Shown here in pieces: positions 31,795-39,913 of a stretch of 64,000 nucleotides of DNA (positions are counted from its first letter, which is position 1; each line of letters opens with the position of its first letter). Location: positions 1 through 64,000 of IMG/VR virus record IMGVR_UViG_3300047678_000169; one strand, written 5' to 3'. The DNA is from a virus. The notes under the pieces were generated by a model. The model searched no databases. It saw only the letters and a program-made list of their open reading frames with translations, and was not told where the DNA came from. Position numbers and translations under genes: made by a program.

Positions 31795-32600
31795 GTAAGA
31801 ATATCGAAGTGTAATCCATTTTCTTTCTCCCATTCCTTTGTGGTGATATTCAAATCAACAGGAGAAAAATGGCTTACACCATGTTTGACATAAGGATATA
31901 AACCAAAACGGGAAGAAAGCCAAGGAAAAACTACTTCTCCATACCATCTATTTTTGATGCGTGTCTTAAAATAAGAATCTGGAGCTTTTTTTAGAAACCA
32001 AGACACAACGCTACCTTTGATAACATAAAAAGTCTCAACGTAAGACCAATTAACATGAGTATATTTTAGTTCGTCAAAAGGTATGTTCTGAACGATTGGC
32101 ATTTCTCCGTGGTCGAACTCTAAATGGTCAAGAGTCTTCCATTGAGTATGTCCGTCAGCCGATTGGCCAACCCCATAATGTCCATAGACACCGATGGAAG
32201 GATTTCTATCCAACAGTGCTTCAATTTCTGTTCTTTTGGATAGAAATTCATTGAGATAGTATTCGAATCTATCCTGACGGTCATTTACTCCACCTTTGGT
32301 ATGGGCGAACCACACGTTCTTATATGGTTCCTTTGTCCTCATTCTCATTGCTTTTAAGGCAGCTTGAGTTCCAGATGCGTCTGACTCACAATATAATTCC
32401 CTCGGCACCACTGATACCACAAGATTTTGGTGTTTGGAGCTCAATATTTTGTTATAGACTTCATTGCAAGTGTCTGGATTGATTCCTACGAATACATCAG
32501 CATCGGCGAAAGTGGTTTCCAATACCTCTAACCACCTATCAATCATCCAAGCTTTGGAAGAGTTGAAAATAGAAACGGAAAATACGACAGCAGATTTCAT
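31791..32600 (-). CDS. Hypothetical glycan-locus protein, possibly glycosyltransferase
   Basis: 269 residues. First strand KSAVVFSVSIFN, a later NVWFAHTKGGVNDRQDRFEY (about 95-114) and YVKHGVSHFSPVDLN near 235. HTKG followed by a long loop occurs in some rhamnan-synthesis-like (DUF616/RgpF-like) proteins. I would not go beyond probable glycan transfer or modification. Coupled by 4-base overlaps on both sides. Confidence 0.55.
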   Translation of the reverse strand: MKSAVVFSVSIFNSSKAWMIDRWLEVLETTFADADVFVGINPDTCNEVYNKILSSKHQNLVVSVVPRELYCESDASGTQAALKAMRMRTKEPYKNVWFAHTKGGVNDRQDRFEYYLNEFLSKRTEIEALLDRNPSIGVYGHYGVGQSADGHTQWKTLDHLEFDHGEMPIVQNIPFDELKYTHVNWSYVETFYVIKGSVVSWFLKKAPDSYFKTRIKNRWYGEVVFPWLSSRFGLYPYVKHGVSHFSPVDLNITTKEWEKENGLHFDILT

Positions 32601-33520
32601 TGAATGTGGTGTTTTAAGTCTTCAACCGAAGCAGCTATTCCAGCATCCATTTCAAATATTGGGCTCCATCCGGTATCTATCCACAATTTGTAATTGCTGA
32701 TGTGGGTGCTTTTAACGTCCCAATCTGGAGGTTTACAATATTCGATTGTAATTTCCGTATTTGTTTCTTTGGATACTTGCCTAATAATATCGTTTATAGA
32801 GTAAGACCTTCCGCTACATACATTGTAGGTTCCGACCAAATCATCTTCAAGAATAGCCTCAATGGCTCGAATAAAATCTAAGTAATAGATAAAATCTTTG
32901 GTCGCCCTGCCATCTCCCCAGATTCTTAAAGTTTCATGTTTAATGGCTGCTTGTATAACCATTGGTATGATGCCCTGTATTTGATTTCTACCATTTGGAA
33001 TGTATTTTCCATATGGATTGGTAATTCTCAAATTCAAATGGTCCGGAGCTTGAGACACTATTCTTTCAGCAAATAGTTTTGCTTGAGCATACCAACCAAT
33101 CGGATTCATATATGTCAGAGATTCATCTTTCTGGACATATAGTTCAGACCCATCGGGAAAAATTGTTCTAGCAATTGCTTCGCCATAAACGGCACCGGTG
33201 GAAAAGAATACAAGTTTGGTTCCACTTTCGGTGGCGTGTTGAGTTAACAATCTGACATTGTGATAATCCTCTGAGGTGTTCCAAGGACTTCTTTTCATTT
33301 CGGCTATCGATGGAACGGTGGTCCATGATAAATGAAACACATAATCAGATTTTTTTAGATAATCGGAGTTGAACAATAGTTTAACATCTTCATAACCTTT
33401 GCCGGGCGTCCTTGAAAAAAGAGTGACTTCATATTTCTGTGGGTCGAGATATGATTTGATTAGTGTTGCTAGGCGGCCACGGCCACCTGTAACAAATACT
33501 CTCTTCTTTCTTTCAGCCAT
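32597..33520 (-). CDS. NAD-dependent epimerase/dehydratase (extended SDR)
   Basis: 307 residues from ATG 33520. RVFVTGGRGRLATLI (about 6-20) is the NAD-binding GxxGxxG-type loop with GGRGRLA, and the extended-SDR active site YxxxK is seen as GWYAQAKLFAERI near 150-162; FFSTGAVYGEA near 102-112 provides the Ser/Thr. These enzymes epimerise, dehydrate or reduce NDP-sugars (UDP-glucose 4-epimerase, dTDP-rhamnose enzymes). It precedes the transferases of this run and probably makes one of their donors. A TTG at 33535 is an unlikely alternative start. Confidence 0.82.
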   Translation of the reverse strand: MAERKKRVFVTGGRGRLATLIKSYLDPQKYEVTLFSRTPGKGYEDVKLLFNSDYLKKSDYVFHLSWTTVPSIAEMKRSPWNTSEDYHNVRLLTQHATESGTKLVFFSTGAVYGEAIARTIFPDGSELYVQKDESLTYMNPIGWYAQAKLFAERIVSQAPDHLNLRITNPYGKYIPNGRNQIQGIIPMVIQAAIKHETLRIWGDGRATKDFIYYLDFIRAIEAILEDDLVGTYNVCSGRSYSINDIIRQVSKETNTEITIEYCKPPDWDVKSTHISNYKLWIDTGWSPIFEMDAGIAASVEDLKHHIQ

Positions 33521-33521
33521 G

Positions 33522-34124
33522 TTAGTATTTAACAATCTTTACCAATTTGTCGTTGTTGAAGAATTCTACGCTCTTTATGTTTTCAGATACAAATTTATTC
33601 TCTTCGTAAGATAGATGTGGGCTAGCAAATGAATTGGTTGTTTCCCAATTTCTCAACAAGAAGTCGGTTCTCTCAGCAGCTGGATACAAGGGACAGGTGT
33701 GAAGGTCTTCGATGAAATAAATTCCTCCAGACTTCAAGGCCTTCAATAGAACAAAGAGGCTGACCTGTTGGTGTGGCATTTGGTGTGCTCCATCATCAAC
33801 GATGAAATCAAGAGGTTCCATATCAGGAATCATACTATTCAAGTGCTCTCTATTGGTTTGGTCTAGAATATAGACCTTTTCACAAATACTCTTGTCAAAG
33901 AATGAAGAACAATCATTAATATCCATTCCCCAGAGCTTCATTTCTGGATTATATTCTTTCCACATTCTCAAAGAATCTCCATGCCAAATCCCAATTTCAA
34001 GAAGTTTGACTGGGCCTTCACTTGGGACATATTTCTCATACGTCAATGTATAGGAATGTTTTTCAAACCATTCCGTTCCTTTGTCTGCGTGGTGCTTGTT
34101 AGCAATTTCTGTTAAATTTCTCAT
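33522..34124 (-). CDS. SAM-dependent methyltransferase (CmcI/MycE-like)
   Basis: 200 residues. LLEIGIWHGDSLRMWKEYN (about 41-59) is the SAM site; PLDFIVDDGAHQMPHQQ (about 104-120) has the DDG-H metal-binding pattern and GGIYFIEDLHT near 134-144 the second acidic site, together typical of cephalosporin hydroxylase/macrocin O-methyltransferase relatives that use a metal to methylate sugar hydroxyls. ATG overlaps the FkbM gene stop as ATGA. Likely a sugar O-methyltransferase (inference). Confidence 0.75.
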   Translation of the reverse strand: MRNLTEIANKHHADKGTEWFEKHSYTLTYEKYVPSEGPVKLLEIGIWHGDSLRMWKEYNPEMKLWGMDINDCSSFFDKSICEKVYILDQTNREHLNSMIPDMEPLDFIVDDGAHQMPHQQVSLFVLLKALKSGGIYFIEDLHTCPLYPAAERTDFLLRNWETTNSFASPHLSYEENKFVSENIKSVEFFNNDKLVKIVKY

Positions 34125-34828
34125 GTTAGTAGTATTGTGTAGTAGTCTTGAGTTTTTCTCATATAGTCGTCAGTCACTTCTGAGCCTGTGGATGGACCAG
34201 AAACAATGAGTCCTCTTAAATAATGTGACCTTAATTCAATCAAGTGTTCGATGTTTTCTTGAAAGTTTGGCATCATTGGTGGATGGATGGATAATAGAGT
34301 TGGAGGAATCTCATTCCTCAAGAATATAGATTTAGCTACAGCATATTCCCCACCCTCAATATCAATCTTTACAAAGTTAATATTACCAGCTTCTTCAATT
34401 ATAGAACTGACATAATCATCTAAGGTCATACACTCCGTTTCAAATGATAGCTCAGGCCTGAAATTTCCAACTCTTGTTACACTTTCTCCAAGTCTATTGT
34501 CGGAGCCCAACGTCATCTTTCCTTTGTAATCAGATAGAGCAAATTGATTCACTATGATGTTGGTGAATCCATTTAATGCTATGTTCTTGAACAGTTCTTC
34601 TTGAGCAACTGGGTCTGGTTCAAAGCAGTGAACTTTCTTGGCTAGTTGGGAGCCGTATAAGACGGTTGGACCTATCCACGCCCCAATGTCCAGATAACTT
34701 CTGTCTTTTACCAAGTGTTCATCAAAAATCTTATAAATTTCCGATTCCCATCCGGAGTTTCCCCAAAATGGTCCGTTCGGAGTTCCTTCTGTAACATTAA
34801 ATGTGAGATTGTTTCTTTTTACGTTCAT
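34121..34828 (-). CDS. FkbM-family methyltransferase
   Basis: 235 residues from ATG 34828 (ATGA overlap); an in-frame start at 34855 lies inside the upstream gene. LDIGAWIGPTVLYGSQL (about 46-62) is the SAM loop, CFEPDPVAQE the strand-2 acid, and INFVKIDIEGGEYAVAKS near 148-165 the FkbM KIDIEG signature. Paralogue of the 24461-25165 protein. Expected to O-methylate a sugar in the same glycan. Confidence 0.82.
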   Translation of the reverse strand: MNVKRNNLTFNVTEGTPNGPFWGNSGWESEIYKIFDEHLVKDRSYLDIGAWIGPTVLYGSQLAKKVHCFEPDPVAQEELFKNIALNGFTNIIVNQFALSDYKGKMTLGSDNRLGESVTRVGNFRPELSFETECMTLDDYVSSIIEEAGNINFVKIDIEGGEYAVAKSIFLRNEIPPTLLSIHPPMMPNFQENIEHLIELRSHYLRGLIVSGPSTGSEVTDDYMRKTQDYYTILLT

Positions 34829-35520
34829 AGGCCCATATTTTCTTTTTGTGACCAATTCTTCAAATAGAATTCGTTTTGTTTTGTTTGTCTTTCGATGGTC
34901 TTATCGTGTATCAGAGAGAAATTAACATCAATTGGCAATTCCGCAACAACCTTGGCTCCGGAGATTCTTTCATGTAGCTTTCTCTCCCACTTAATATCAG
35001 ATGTATTTCTATAGATTCTGCCCTGTTTGTCTCCTGAGTTCCAGTTGATAATTGGTAGACCAGGAAACTCTTCCAAGAACGATACATGCCACCCCCATCT
35101 TTTAGCATCGGCCTCGGTCAAACCTCTGACAATATTAACTCTTGGAACCCTATACAACTCTACAGATGGATTCGATTCCAATATCTCATGTATGTTCTCA
35201 ATCAAAAAATCAGAAGGATATTCGTCAGCGTCTATTTGAAATACCCAACGATTTTTACAGTTGAGGGTTCCGAAGTTTTTATGTGCTCCAAAATCCCCAT
35301 CTAAGTTGTGCTTGATTACTCTTCCCAATTTGGAAGATGTGCTGAACAATGGGTGGAAAGCCAGTATCTTCTTAGTCTCTTCATTTGTTGAATTATCATC
35401 AACAATGATGATTTCATCGTCGGTGTTAGCAACGGTGTGATATAGTTTTTCAAGAAGCCGACTCAATTCGTCGGCTTCGTTGTGAACCGTTATCAAGTAA
35501 GAGATACTTGACTTAGCCAT
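34825..35520 (-). CDS. Family 2 glycosyltransferase (WaaE/KdtX-like)
   Basis: 231 residues. ISYLITVHNEADELSRLL, then EIIIVDDNSTNEET (DDxS nucleotide site, about 36-49) and WVFQIDADEYPSDFL (about 91-105, DAD-E metal site), are those of WaaE-type GT2 enzymes, with a tryptophan-rich region (KRWGWHV) after. By family it adds a sugar to LPS core-like acceptors. ATG 35520, three bases after the groEL stop, so it may share its transcript with groES-groEL. Confidence 0.82.
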   Translation of the reverse strand: MAKSSISYLITVHNEADELSRLLEKLYHTVANTDDEIIIVDDNSTNEETKKILAFHPLFSTSSKLGRVIKHNLDGDFGAHKNFGTLNCKNRWVFQIDADEYPSDFLIENIHEILESNPSVELYRVPRVNIVRGLTEADAKRWGWHVSFLEEFPGLPIINWNSGDKQGRIYRNTSDIKWERKLHERISGAKVVAELPIDVNFSLIHDKTIERQTKQNEFYLKNWSQKENMGL

Positions 35521-35523
35521 GAA

Positions 35524-37140
35524 TTACATTCCTTCTTGTGGAATCTGCTGTTGAATTTGCTCGGCCTCATCTTCAATGTCAGCAATCATACATTCGGTGG
35601 TCAATAATAGACCAGCGATGGATGCAGCGTTTTGAAGAGCGGTGCGCGTGACCTTTGTTGGGTCAACAACTCCGGAAACAACCAAGTCTTGATAAACATC
35701 GGTTGCGACATTGTAACCGTAATTTCCCGTGTTCTTCAACACTTCACTTACTACAACGTCTCCACTCTTTCCTGCATTTGAACACAGCATCTTGATTGGG
35801 TGTTCGATGGCTCTACGAACAATTTGAGCTCCAATTTGTTCATCGCCTTCTAACTTGAGAGCGTCAATAACCGAAGCACATCTCAATAGAGCAACTCCTC
35901 CACCCGGAACAATTCCCTCTTCAACTGCGGCACGTGTTGCGTGCAAGGCATCTTCAACACGGTCTTTCTTTTCTTTCATTTCGGATTCGGTGGCTGCGCC
36001 CGTGTGGACAACTGCAACTCCGCCAGTTAGTTTGGCAAGGCGTTCTTGAAGCTTCTCACGCTCGAAGTCAGAAGTCGATTTCTCAATTTCATTCTTAATG
36101 AGCTTAATACGAACTTCAATGGCAGCTGGTTTGCCCGTTCCGCCGATGATGGTGGTGCTATCCTTTGTTACAATAATCTTCTTAGCCTGACCCAAATCAG
36201 CAAAGGTTAATTTGTCAAGATTGAGCCCAAGCTCAGAGGTAATCAATTTTGCTCCAGTGATGGTCGCAATGTCCTCGAGGGTAGCACGGCGTCTATCACC
36301 AAATCCAGGTGCCTTAACAGCACATGAAACGAAAGCTCCACGAACTCTGTTTACAACCATAAAGGCGAGAGCATCACCCTCAACATCTTCAGCTATAACA
36401 AGGAGCTTCTTTCCCATCTTAGCAATTTCTGTAAAGAATTTGGCCAATGGGGCTATGGTGGTGAGCTTCTTTTCGATAACCAGAACCAAAGCGTCATCAA
36501 GAACAGCTTGTTGGGTTTCTTGGTCTGCAAAATAAGCGGAAATGAATCCCTTATCGAACTGCATACCCTCAACGACCTCAAGAGTCGTATCCATTGAGCT
36601 AGCTTCTTCAACGGTGATTGTTCCATCCTTACCAACCTTATCCATGGCGTCGGCAATAATGTTACCAATTGAGGTATCCCAGTTGGCGGAGACGGTGGCG
36701 ACCTGGCGAATCTCTTCGCTGCTGCTTACCTTTTTAGAGATTTTGGCTAATTCTGCTACAGCAGCTACTACAGCCTTGTCGATACCACGCTTCAAATACA
36801 CCGGATTTGCGCCAGCGGCTACGGTCTTTAGACCTTCACGATAGATTGCGGATGCAAGAACCGTTGCGGTGGTTGTTCCGTCTCCGGCCAAATCGTTGGT
36901 CTTGGAAGCAACTTCTTTTACCATTTGAGCACCCATGTTCTCAAACTTATCTTTGAGTTGAATAGACTTAGCAACCGTAACTCCGTCTTTGGTAATCAAT
37001 GGAGAACCAAATCCACGTTCGATGGCGACATTGCGACCCTTGGGCCCCAATGTTACACTGACCGCATTTGATAGGGTTGTTACTCCAGCCAAGATTTTAT
37101 TTCTGGCCTCTGCACTAAATAGGATTTCTTTTGATTTCAT
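35524..37140 (-). CDS. groEL: Chaperonin GroEL (60 kDa)
   Basis: 538 residues, near the bacterial ~548. Catalytic and ATP-site residues fall at E. coli numbers: KDGVTVAK with D52, GDGTT with D87 at 86-90, and [16 protein letters not shown] with the D398 equivalent. [20 protein letters not shown] and TTECMIAD are the conserved C-terminal equatorial segment. The C-terminus ends IPQEGM and lacks the GGM tail repeats. It should form the ATP-driven folding chamber with GroES, probably for virion proteins. Immediately follows groES (2 bases). Its similarity to bacterial GroEL suggests acquisition from a host. Confidence 0.95.
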   Translation of the reverse strand: MKSKEILFSAEARNKILAGVTTLSNAVSVTLGPKGRNVAIERGFGSPLITKDGVTVAKSIQLKDKFENMGAQMVKEVASKTNDLAGDGTTTATVLASAIYREGLKTVAAGANPVYLKRGIDKAVVAAVAELAKISKKVSSSEEIRQVATVSANWDTSIGNIIADAMDKVGKDGTITVEEASSMDTTLEVVEGMQFDKGFISAYFADQETQQAVLDDALVLVIEKKLTTIAPLAKFFTEIAKMGKKLLVIAEDVEGDALAFMVVNRVRGAFVSCAVKAPGFGDRRRATLEDIATITGAKLITSELGLNLDKLTFADLGQAKKIIVTKDSTTIIGGTGKPAAIEVRIKLIKNEIEKSTSDFEREKLQERLAKLTGGVAVVHTGAATESEMKEKKDRVEDALHATRAAVEEGIVPGGGVALLRCASVIDALKLEGDEQIGAQIVRRAIEHPIKMLCSNAGKSGDVVVSEVLKNTGNYGYNVATDVYQDLVVSGVVDPTKVTRTALQNAASIAGLLLTTECMIADIEDEAEQIQQQIPQEGM

Positions 37141-37142
37141 AA

Positions 37143-37436
37143 TTATTTCTCGACTCCGAGGATTTCTTCGATGTGTAGAAGATAGTGTTTGGCACCATCA
37201 ACCTTAAATTCATTTCTTAGGTTCTTAGGAACAATAGCGGTAGCCTCAGGAACAAGCTCTTCTGGAACTTGAACGTCCTTGGTTCCCTTACCGACAGCTA
37301 TTACAACGGCTCTATTGAGTCCATCAACTGCTGTAGGTGGTATGTAAAGTTCAAAATCACCTGATTTTGTGGTTTCTTCGGCCTCAACAAGTCTTACTAA
37401 GACCATGTTGCCAAGTGGAATTATTGTTTTGCTCAT
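37143..37436 (-). CDS. groES: Co-chaperonin GroES
   Basis: 97 residues. [20 protein letters not shown] is the canonical first strand; [20 protein letters not shown] and [11 protein letters not shown] follow, with the C-terminal [12 protein letters not shown]. The mobile loop region ([14 protein letters not shown]) is at 24-37, where GroES contacts GroEL apical domains through a hydrophobic tripeptide (YIP here). Ordered groES-groEL as in bacteria. ATG 37436 overlaps the upstream glycosyltransferase stop. Confidence 0.93.
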   Translation of the reverse strand: MSKTIIPLGNMVLVRLVEAEETTKSGDFELYIPPTAVDGLNRAVVIAVGKGTKDVQVPEELVPEATAIVPKNLRNEFKVDGAKHYLLHIEEILGVEK

Positions 37437-38722
37437 AGTTTTTCGATTTTCTTAAATTTAGGTAATACCAACTGAACTTTCTTTTCAAAGACTGGTAAAT
37501 GTTTTTCTATAACTTCAATCAACAACTTGTTACCAGCCTCAAGGGTGAACTTTTCAGAATTCTCAAGTCGGAGTTTTTCCGCATTTGGGACGTAGTTGAT
37601 GTAATTTTCAAATACATCATTCATCTTACCAGCTGCGACACTGTAGTTTACGGTATACCAGTTTCCTTCTTTGACAATCCATTCATTGACTGCTGAATCG
37701 GGTATGTTGGTCAATGTTCCAGGCAACAATACCGCTAAGGTCTTTGGTAAAAAGTCCAATTGACCTGACCAACCAGAAGCAATTACTGGCTTGCCACTCA
37801 ACGATGCTTCTAGTAGAGGGCGACCAAATCCTTCTCCGTGAGTAAAGCAAACGTGTGCTTTTACCTTTGGGTGATTGTATAGTCGATTCATTTCTTCAAG
37901 GCTTAGGTCGCCATGAACAAGATAGACGTTTGGTAAGTTTCCTTCCAATCCATGACGGGCACGATTAATCTTCTTCAAGATTTCATCCTTATCCATTTGA
38001 GAGAAATTGGCTCCAGAAGTCTTTAGAATCAATGCCGGTGCGTTCTTTTTATTCTTAAACACTTCACTGAACACCTTGACCAACATTCCAATATCCTTGC
38101 GGTCGGCTCCCAAGTCTCCTTGTAGCCAGTGACCAACCATCAAGAAACCAAATGTCTCTGGAATACTATTCATCATTTGGTCAATCGCAGGATTTTCCTT
38201 TTGGGTCTTTTTAAAGATGGATGTGTTCACCCCTTCAAATGCCACTTCGATTGGCTTGTTGAGAGCAACAGCCTCTTGGCGGCCGTCTGGATGGGTTCTT
38301 GTAAATGAAGCCTTAACAAATACATCCTTTGCAAATTTAGAAGGGACGATGTTAAGATTCATTCTGTTCAAACCATCAATCCATTCAGCCTTCGGTAAGG
38401 TTGTTTCAATACCGGCGGTGATACCAATGTTGAATTTACCCATTGCTTGAAATTCATTTGGTATGGATACCTGAACGAATAGTTCTGGCTGAGTGGTGAT
38501 AGGTGCTGTAGCAATTGCTGCTCTAATCAAAGCGCTGTTTGGGTCTTCGTCCGTGTCCAAAGCAGTGTTTGGACAAGCCCCCCAACGCATAGGAATGATT
38601 TTCAAATCAAACTTTCCCCAGTTGATGAGTGCGATGCATATCTGCCTCATGTGGTCCCCATACCCGCTCCGAGATTGGACGGGTCCCTGTATTACACAAA
38701 TTGGTTTTATTTCTTGATTCAT
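37433..38722 (-). CDS. GT4-like glycosyltransferase
   Basis: 429 residues. First strand ICVIQGPVQSRSGYGDHMRQ, GT-B hinge area around residue 190-215 (FGFLMVGHWLQGDLG), and the C-terminal donor site HVCFTHGEGFGRPLLEASLS (about 293-312), i.e. the E-x7-E motif of GT4 enzymes, followed by GKPVIAS. Expected to use an NDP-sugar with a retaining mechanism. Directly upstream of groES with a 4-base overlap, so it may head that transcript. Confidence 0.82.
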   Translation of the reverse strand: MNQEIKPICVIQGPVQSRSGYGDHMRQICIALINWGKFDLKIIPMRWGACPNTALDTDEDPNSALIRAAIATAPITTQPELFVQVSIPNEFQAMGKFNIGITAGIETTLPKAEWIDGLNRMNLNIVPSKFAKDVFVKASFTRTHPDGRQEAVALNKPIEVAFEGVNTSIFKKTQKENPAIDQMMNSIPETFGFLMVGHWLQGDLGADRKDIGMLVKVFSEVFKNKKNAPALILKTSGANFSQMDKDEILKKINRARHGLEGNLPNVYLVHGDLSLEEMNRLYNHPKVKAHVCFTHGEGFGRPLLEASLSGKPVIASGWSGQLDFLPKTLAVLLPGTLTNIPDSAVNEWIVKEGNWYTVNYSVAAGKMNDVFENYINYVPNAEKLRLENSEKFTLEAGNKLLIEVIEKHLPVFEKKVQLVLPKFKKIEKL

Positions 38723-39516
38723 AGGTCTAAATTGGTTTCTGTGATTATCTTGTAAGACATTTCATTTGTCAAACAATATTGTTGTGCGGCTTTTGTTTTT
38801 GCCATAATCTTTGGTTGTTTTAGTAAATTTGTAGGCTTGACTTCGTGTATCTCTGTTTGATTTATTAAGAAGTCTGGGACATAATATCTATTGACGTTCG
38901 TGGTTGGGTCAAAGTATTGAATGTGGACACCATGTTTCTTAGTCCATTTGATTCCGGAAAAGTCCATGATTTCCATGTATTTTTTCTCGTAGGAGCTTTC
39001 ATAATACTCTTTGGTTCCGTCTGGCTTCTTGTGCCAACCCTTAACGAAGCGATGTTGATTTTTGAGAGTTCCATTGGCTAATTTTCGGGAAATGGTTTCT
39101 GATACTTTTTGTCCAAGAGCTTTATAGTCGGTTTTTCTTTTTGATAAATCGATTTCTCCATTATCATACATCCTCTGTATTATTATGGAGTTTTTCTTTG
39201 ATAGTTTTTGTAATCGTTTGTCTGTTTTCTTAGATTTTCCCGTTGCCCAAGGTTCTCCAAAATTATATCCATTGCCCGGTTTTGCTAATTGAGGATGTGT
39301 GTCCTTTGTCAGACCATTGTTCCAACTGCCTCCATGATTTTTTGACCATTTACAAAATCCACGCTTAGCGTTTTCTCTCCTTTCTTCAAGCCGTCTGGGG
39401 TCTGAATTGGAACACTTCTTGCTACAGTATTTAGCAATGTCTTTACGATAGGTTCCGACGTAAAATGTGGAGCTACATACCTCACAATGTTTTTGAATTG
39501 GTTCTTTTCTTTTCAT
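38719..39516 (-). CDS. PD-(D/E)XK homing-endonuclease-like protein with zinc knuckle
   Basis: 265 residues. Zinc knuckle from C11, C14, C31 and C35 at the N-terminus; basic NUMOD-like middle (KRLQKLSKKNSIIIQRM, QKVSETISRKLANGTLKNQ); C-terminal nuclease core with SYEKKYMEIM (Glu 177), YYVPDFLI (Asp 215) and EIHEVKP (E225-x-K227), the PD-...-ExK catalytic pattern. This architecture occurs in free-standing homing nucleases of large phages. Its 3' end overlaps the glycosyltransferase gene, its 5' end the RHH-like small gene. A related core is at 45863-46339. Confidence 0.72.
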   Translation of the reverse strand: MKRKEPIQKHCEVCSSTFYVGTYRKDIAKYCSKKCSNSDPRRLEERRENAKRGFCKWSKNHGGSWNNGLTKDTHPQLAKPGNGYNFGEPWATGKSKKTDKRLQKLSKKNSIIIQRMYDNGEIDLSKRKTDYKALGQKVSETISRKLANGTLKNQHRFVKGWHKKPDGTKEYYESSYEKKYMEIMDFSGIKWTKKHGVHIQYFDPTTNVNRYYVPDFLINQTEIHEVKPTNLLKQPKIMAKTKAAQQYCLTNEMSYKIITETNLDL

Positions 39517-39646
39517 TTTCTATTTCCTTTATGAGTATGGTTTCGGCCCAACTGGATATCTTCAAACTATTGACCCTGCAATAGTTCTTGATAATCTCAT
39601 ATGATGGTGAGTTTATCGGAAGAGTCTTTTTTGGTGATTTTGTCAT
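39482..39646 (-). CDS. Small ribbon-helix-helix-like protein, 54 aa
   Basis: MTKSPKKTLPINSPSYEIIK at the start, then SLKISSWAETILIKEIEN. A short basic beta strand (KKTLPI) followed by two helices resembles ribbon-helix-helix DNA-binding proteins. ATG 39646 directly follows a TACTTATG octamer and GGG. Overlaps the homing-nuclease-like gene by 35 bases, which it may regulate (inference). Confidence 0.5.
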   Translation of the reverse strand: MTKSPKKTLPINSPSYEIIKNYCRVNSLKISSWAETILIKEIENEKKRTNSKTL

Positions 39647-39649
39647 ACC

Positions 39650-39657
39650 CATAAGTA
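39650..39657 (-). promoter_or_regulatory. TA(T/C)TTATA-type motif before the RHH-like gene
   Basis: Minus strand TATATACTTATGGGTATG: TACTTATG variant 3 bases before the ATG. Function inferred. Confidence 0.35.
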
Positions 39658-39669
39658 TATAGAAAGTGT

Positions 39670-39697
39670 AGAAAAGTGTATTTATTTACACTTTTCT
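39670..39697 (-). terminator. Hairpin between the coiled-coil gene and the RHH-like gene
   Basis: Perfect 11-bp stem agaaaagtgta/tacacttttct around a 6-base loop, with more pyrimidine-rich sequence beyond it on the minus strand. It lies just after the stop at 39705 and before the TACTTATG octamer, so an intrinsic terminator separating two units is likely. Confidence 0.55.
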
Positions 39698-39704
39698 TAA
39701 GATA

Positions 39705-39896
39705 TTAAGGTGCCGTTCCTGGAGTGTTCTGTGCTTCTTGTTCTTCAATGATTGCGTGAATTTCGTTCTCTACATCGTTGATACGGTCTTTGAAATCGAC
39801 GTTAGCAGCTTTCTTCTCATTCTTGATTTCGGAGAGTTGCTTTGTCAATTCATATACCTTTGTCTTTGCTTCGTCTTTAGTTAGTGGCTTTGCCAT
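39705..39896 (-). CDS. Small coiled-coil protein
   Basis: 63 residues, one continuous helix: TKDEAKTKVYELTKQLSEIK, then DFKDRINDVENEIHAIIEEQ, ending in NTPGTAP. No domain beyond the coiled coil. Between the GT4-like gene at 39914 and a terminator-like hairpin. Role unknown. Confidence 0.6.
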   Translation of the reverse strand: MAKPLTKDEAKTKVYELTKQLSEIKNEKKAANVDFKDRINDVENEIHAIIEEQEAQNTPGTAP

Positions 39897-39913
39897 AGTT
39901 TTGTTGGGTTAGA

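Noticed and set aside
36212-36535. Plus-strand frames opposite groEL
   Set aside because: GroEL is unmistakable on the minus strand and codon pattern fits that strand; antisense frames have no ribosome sites.
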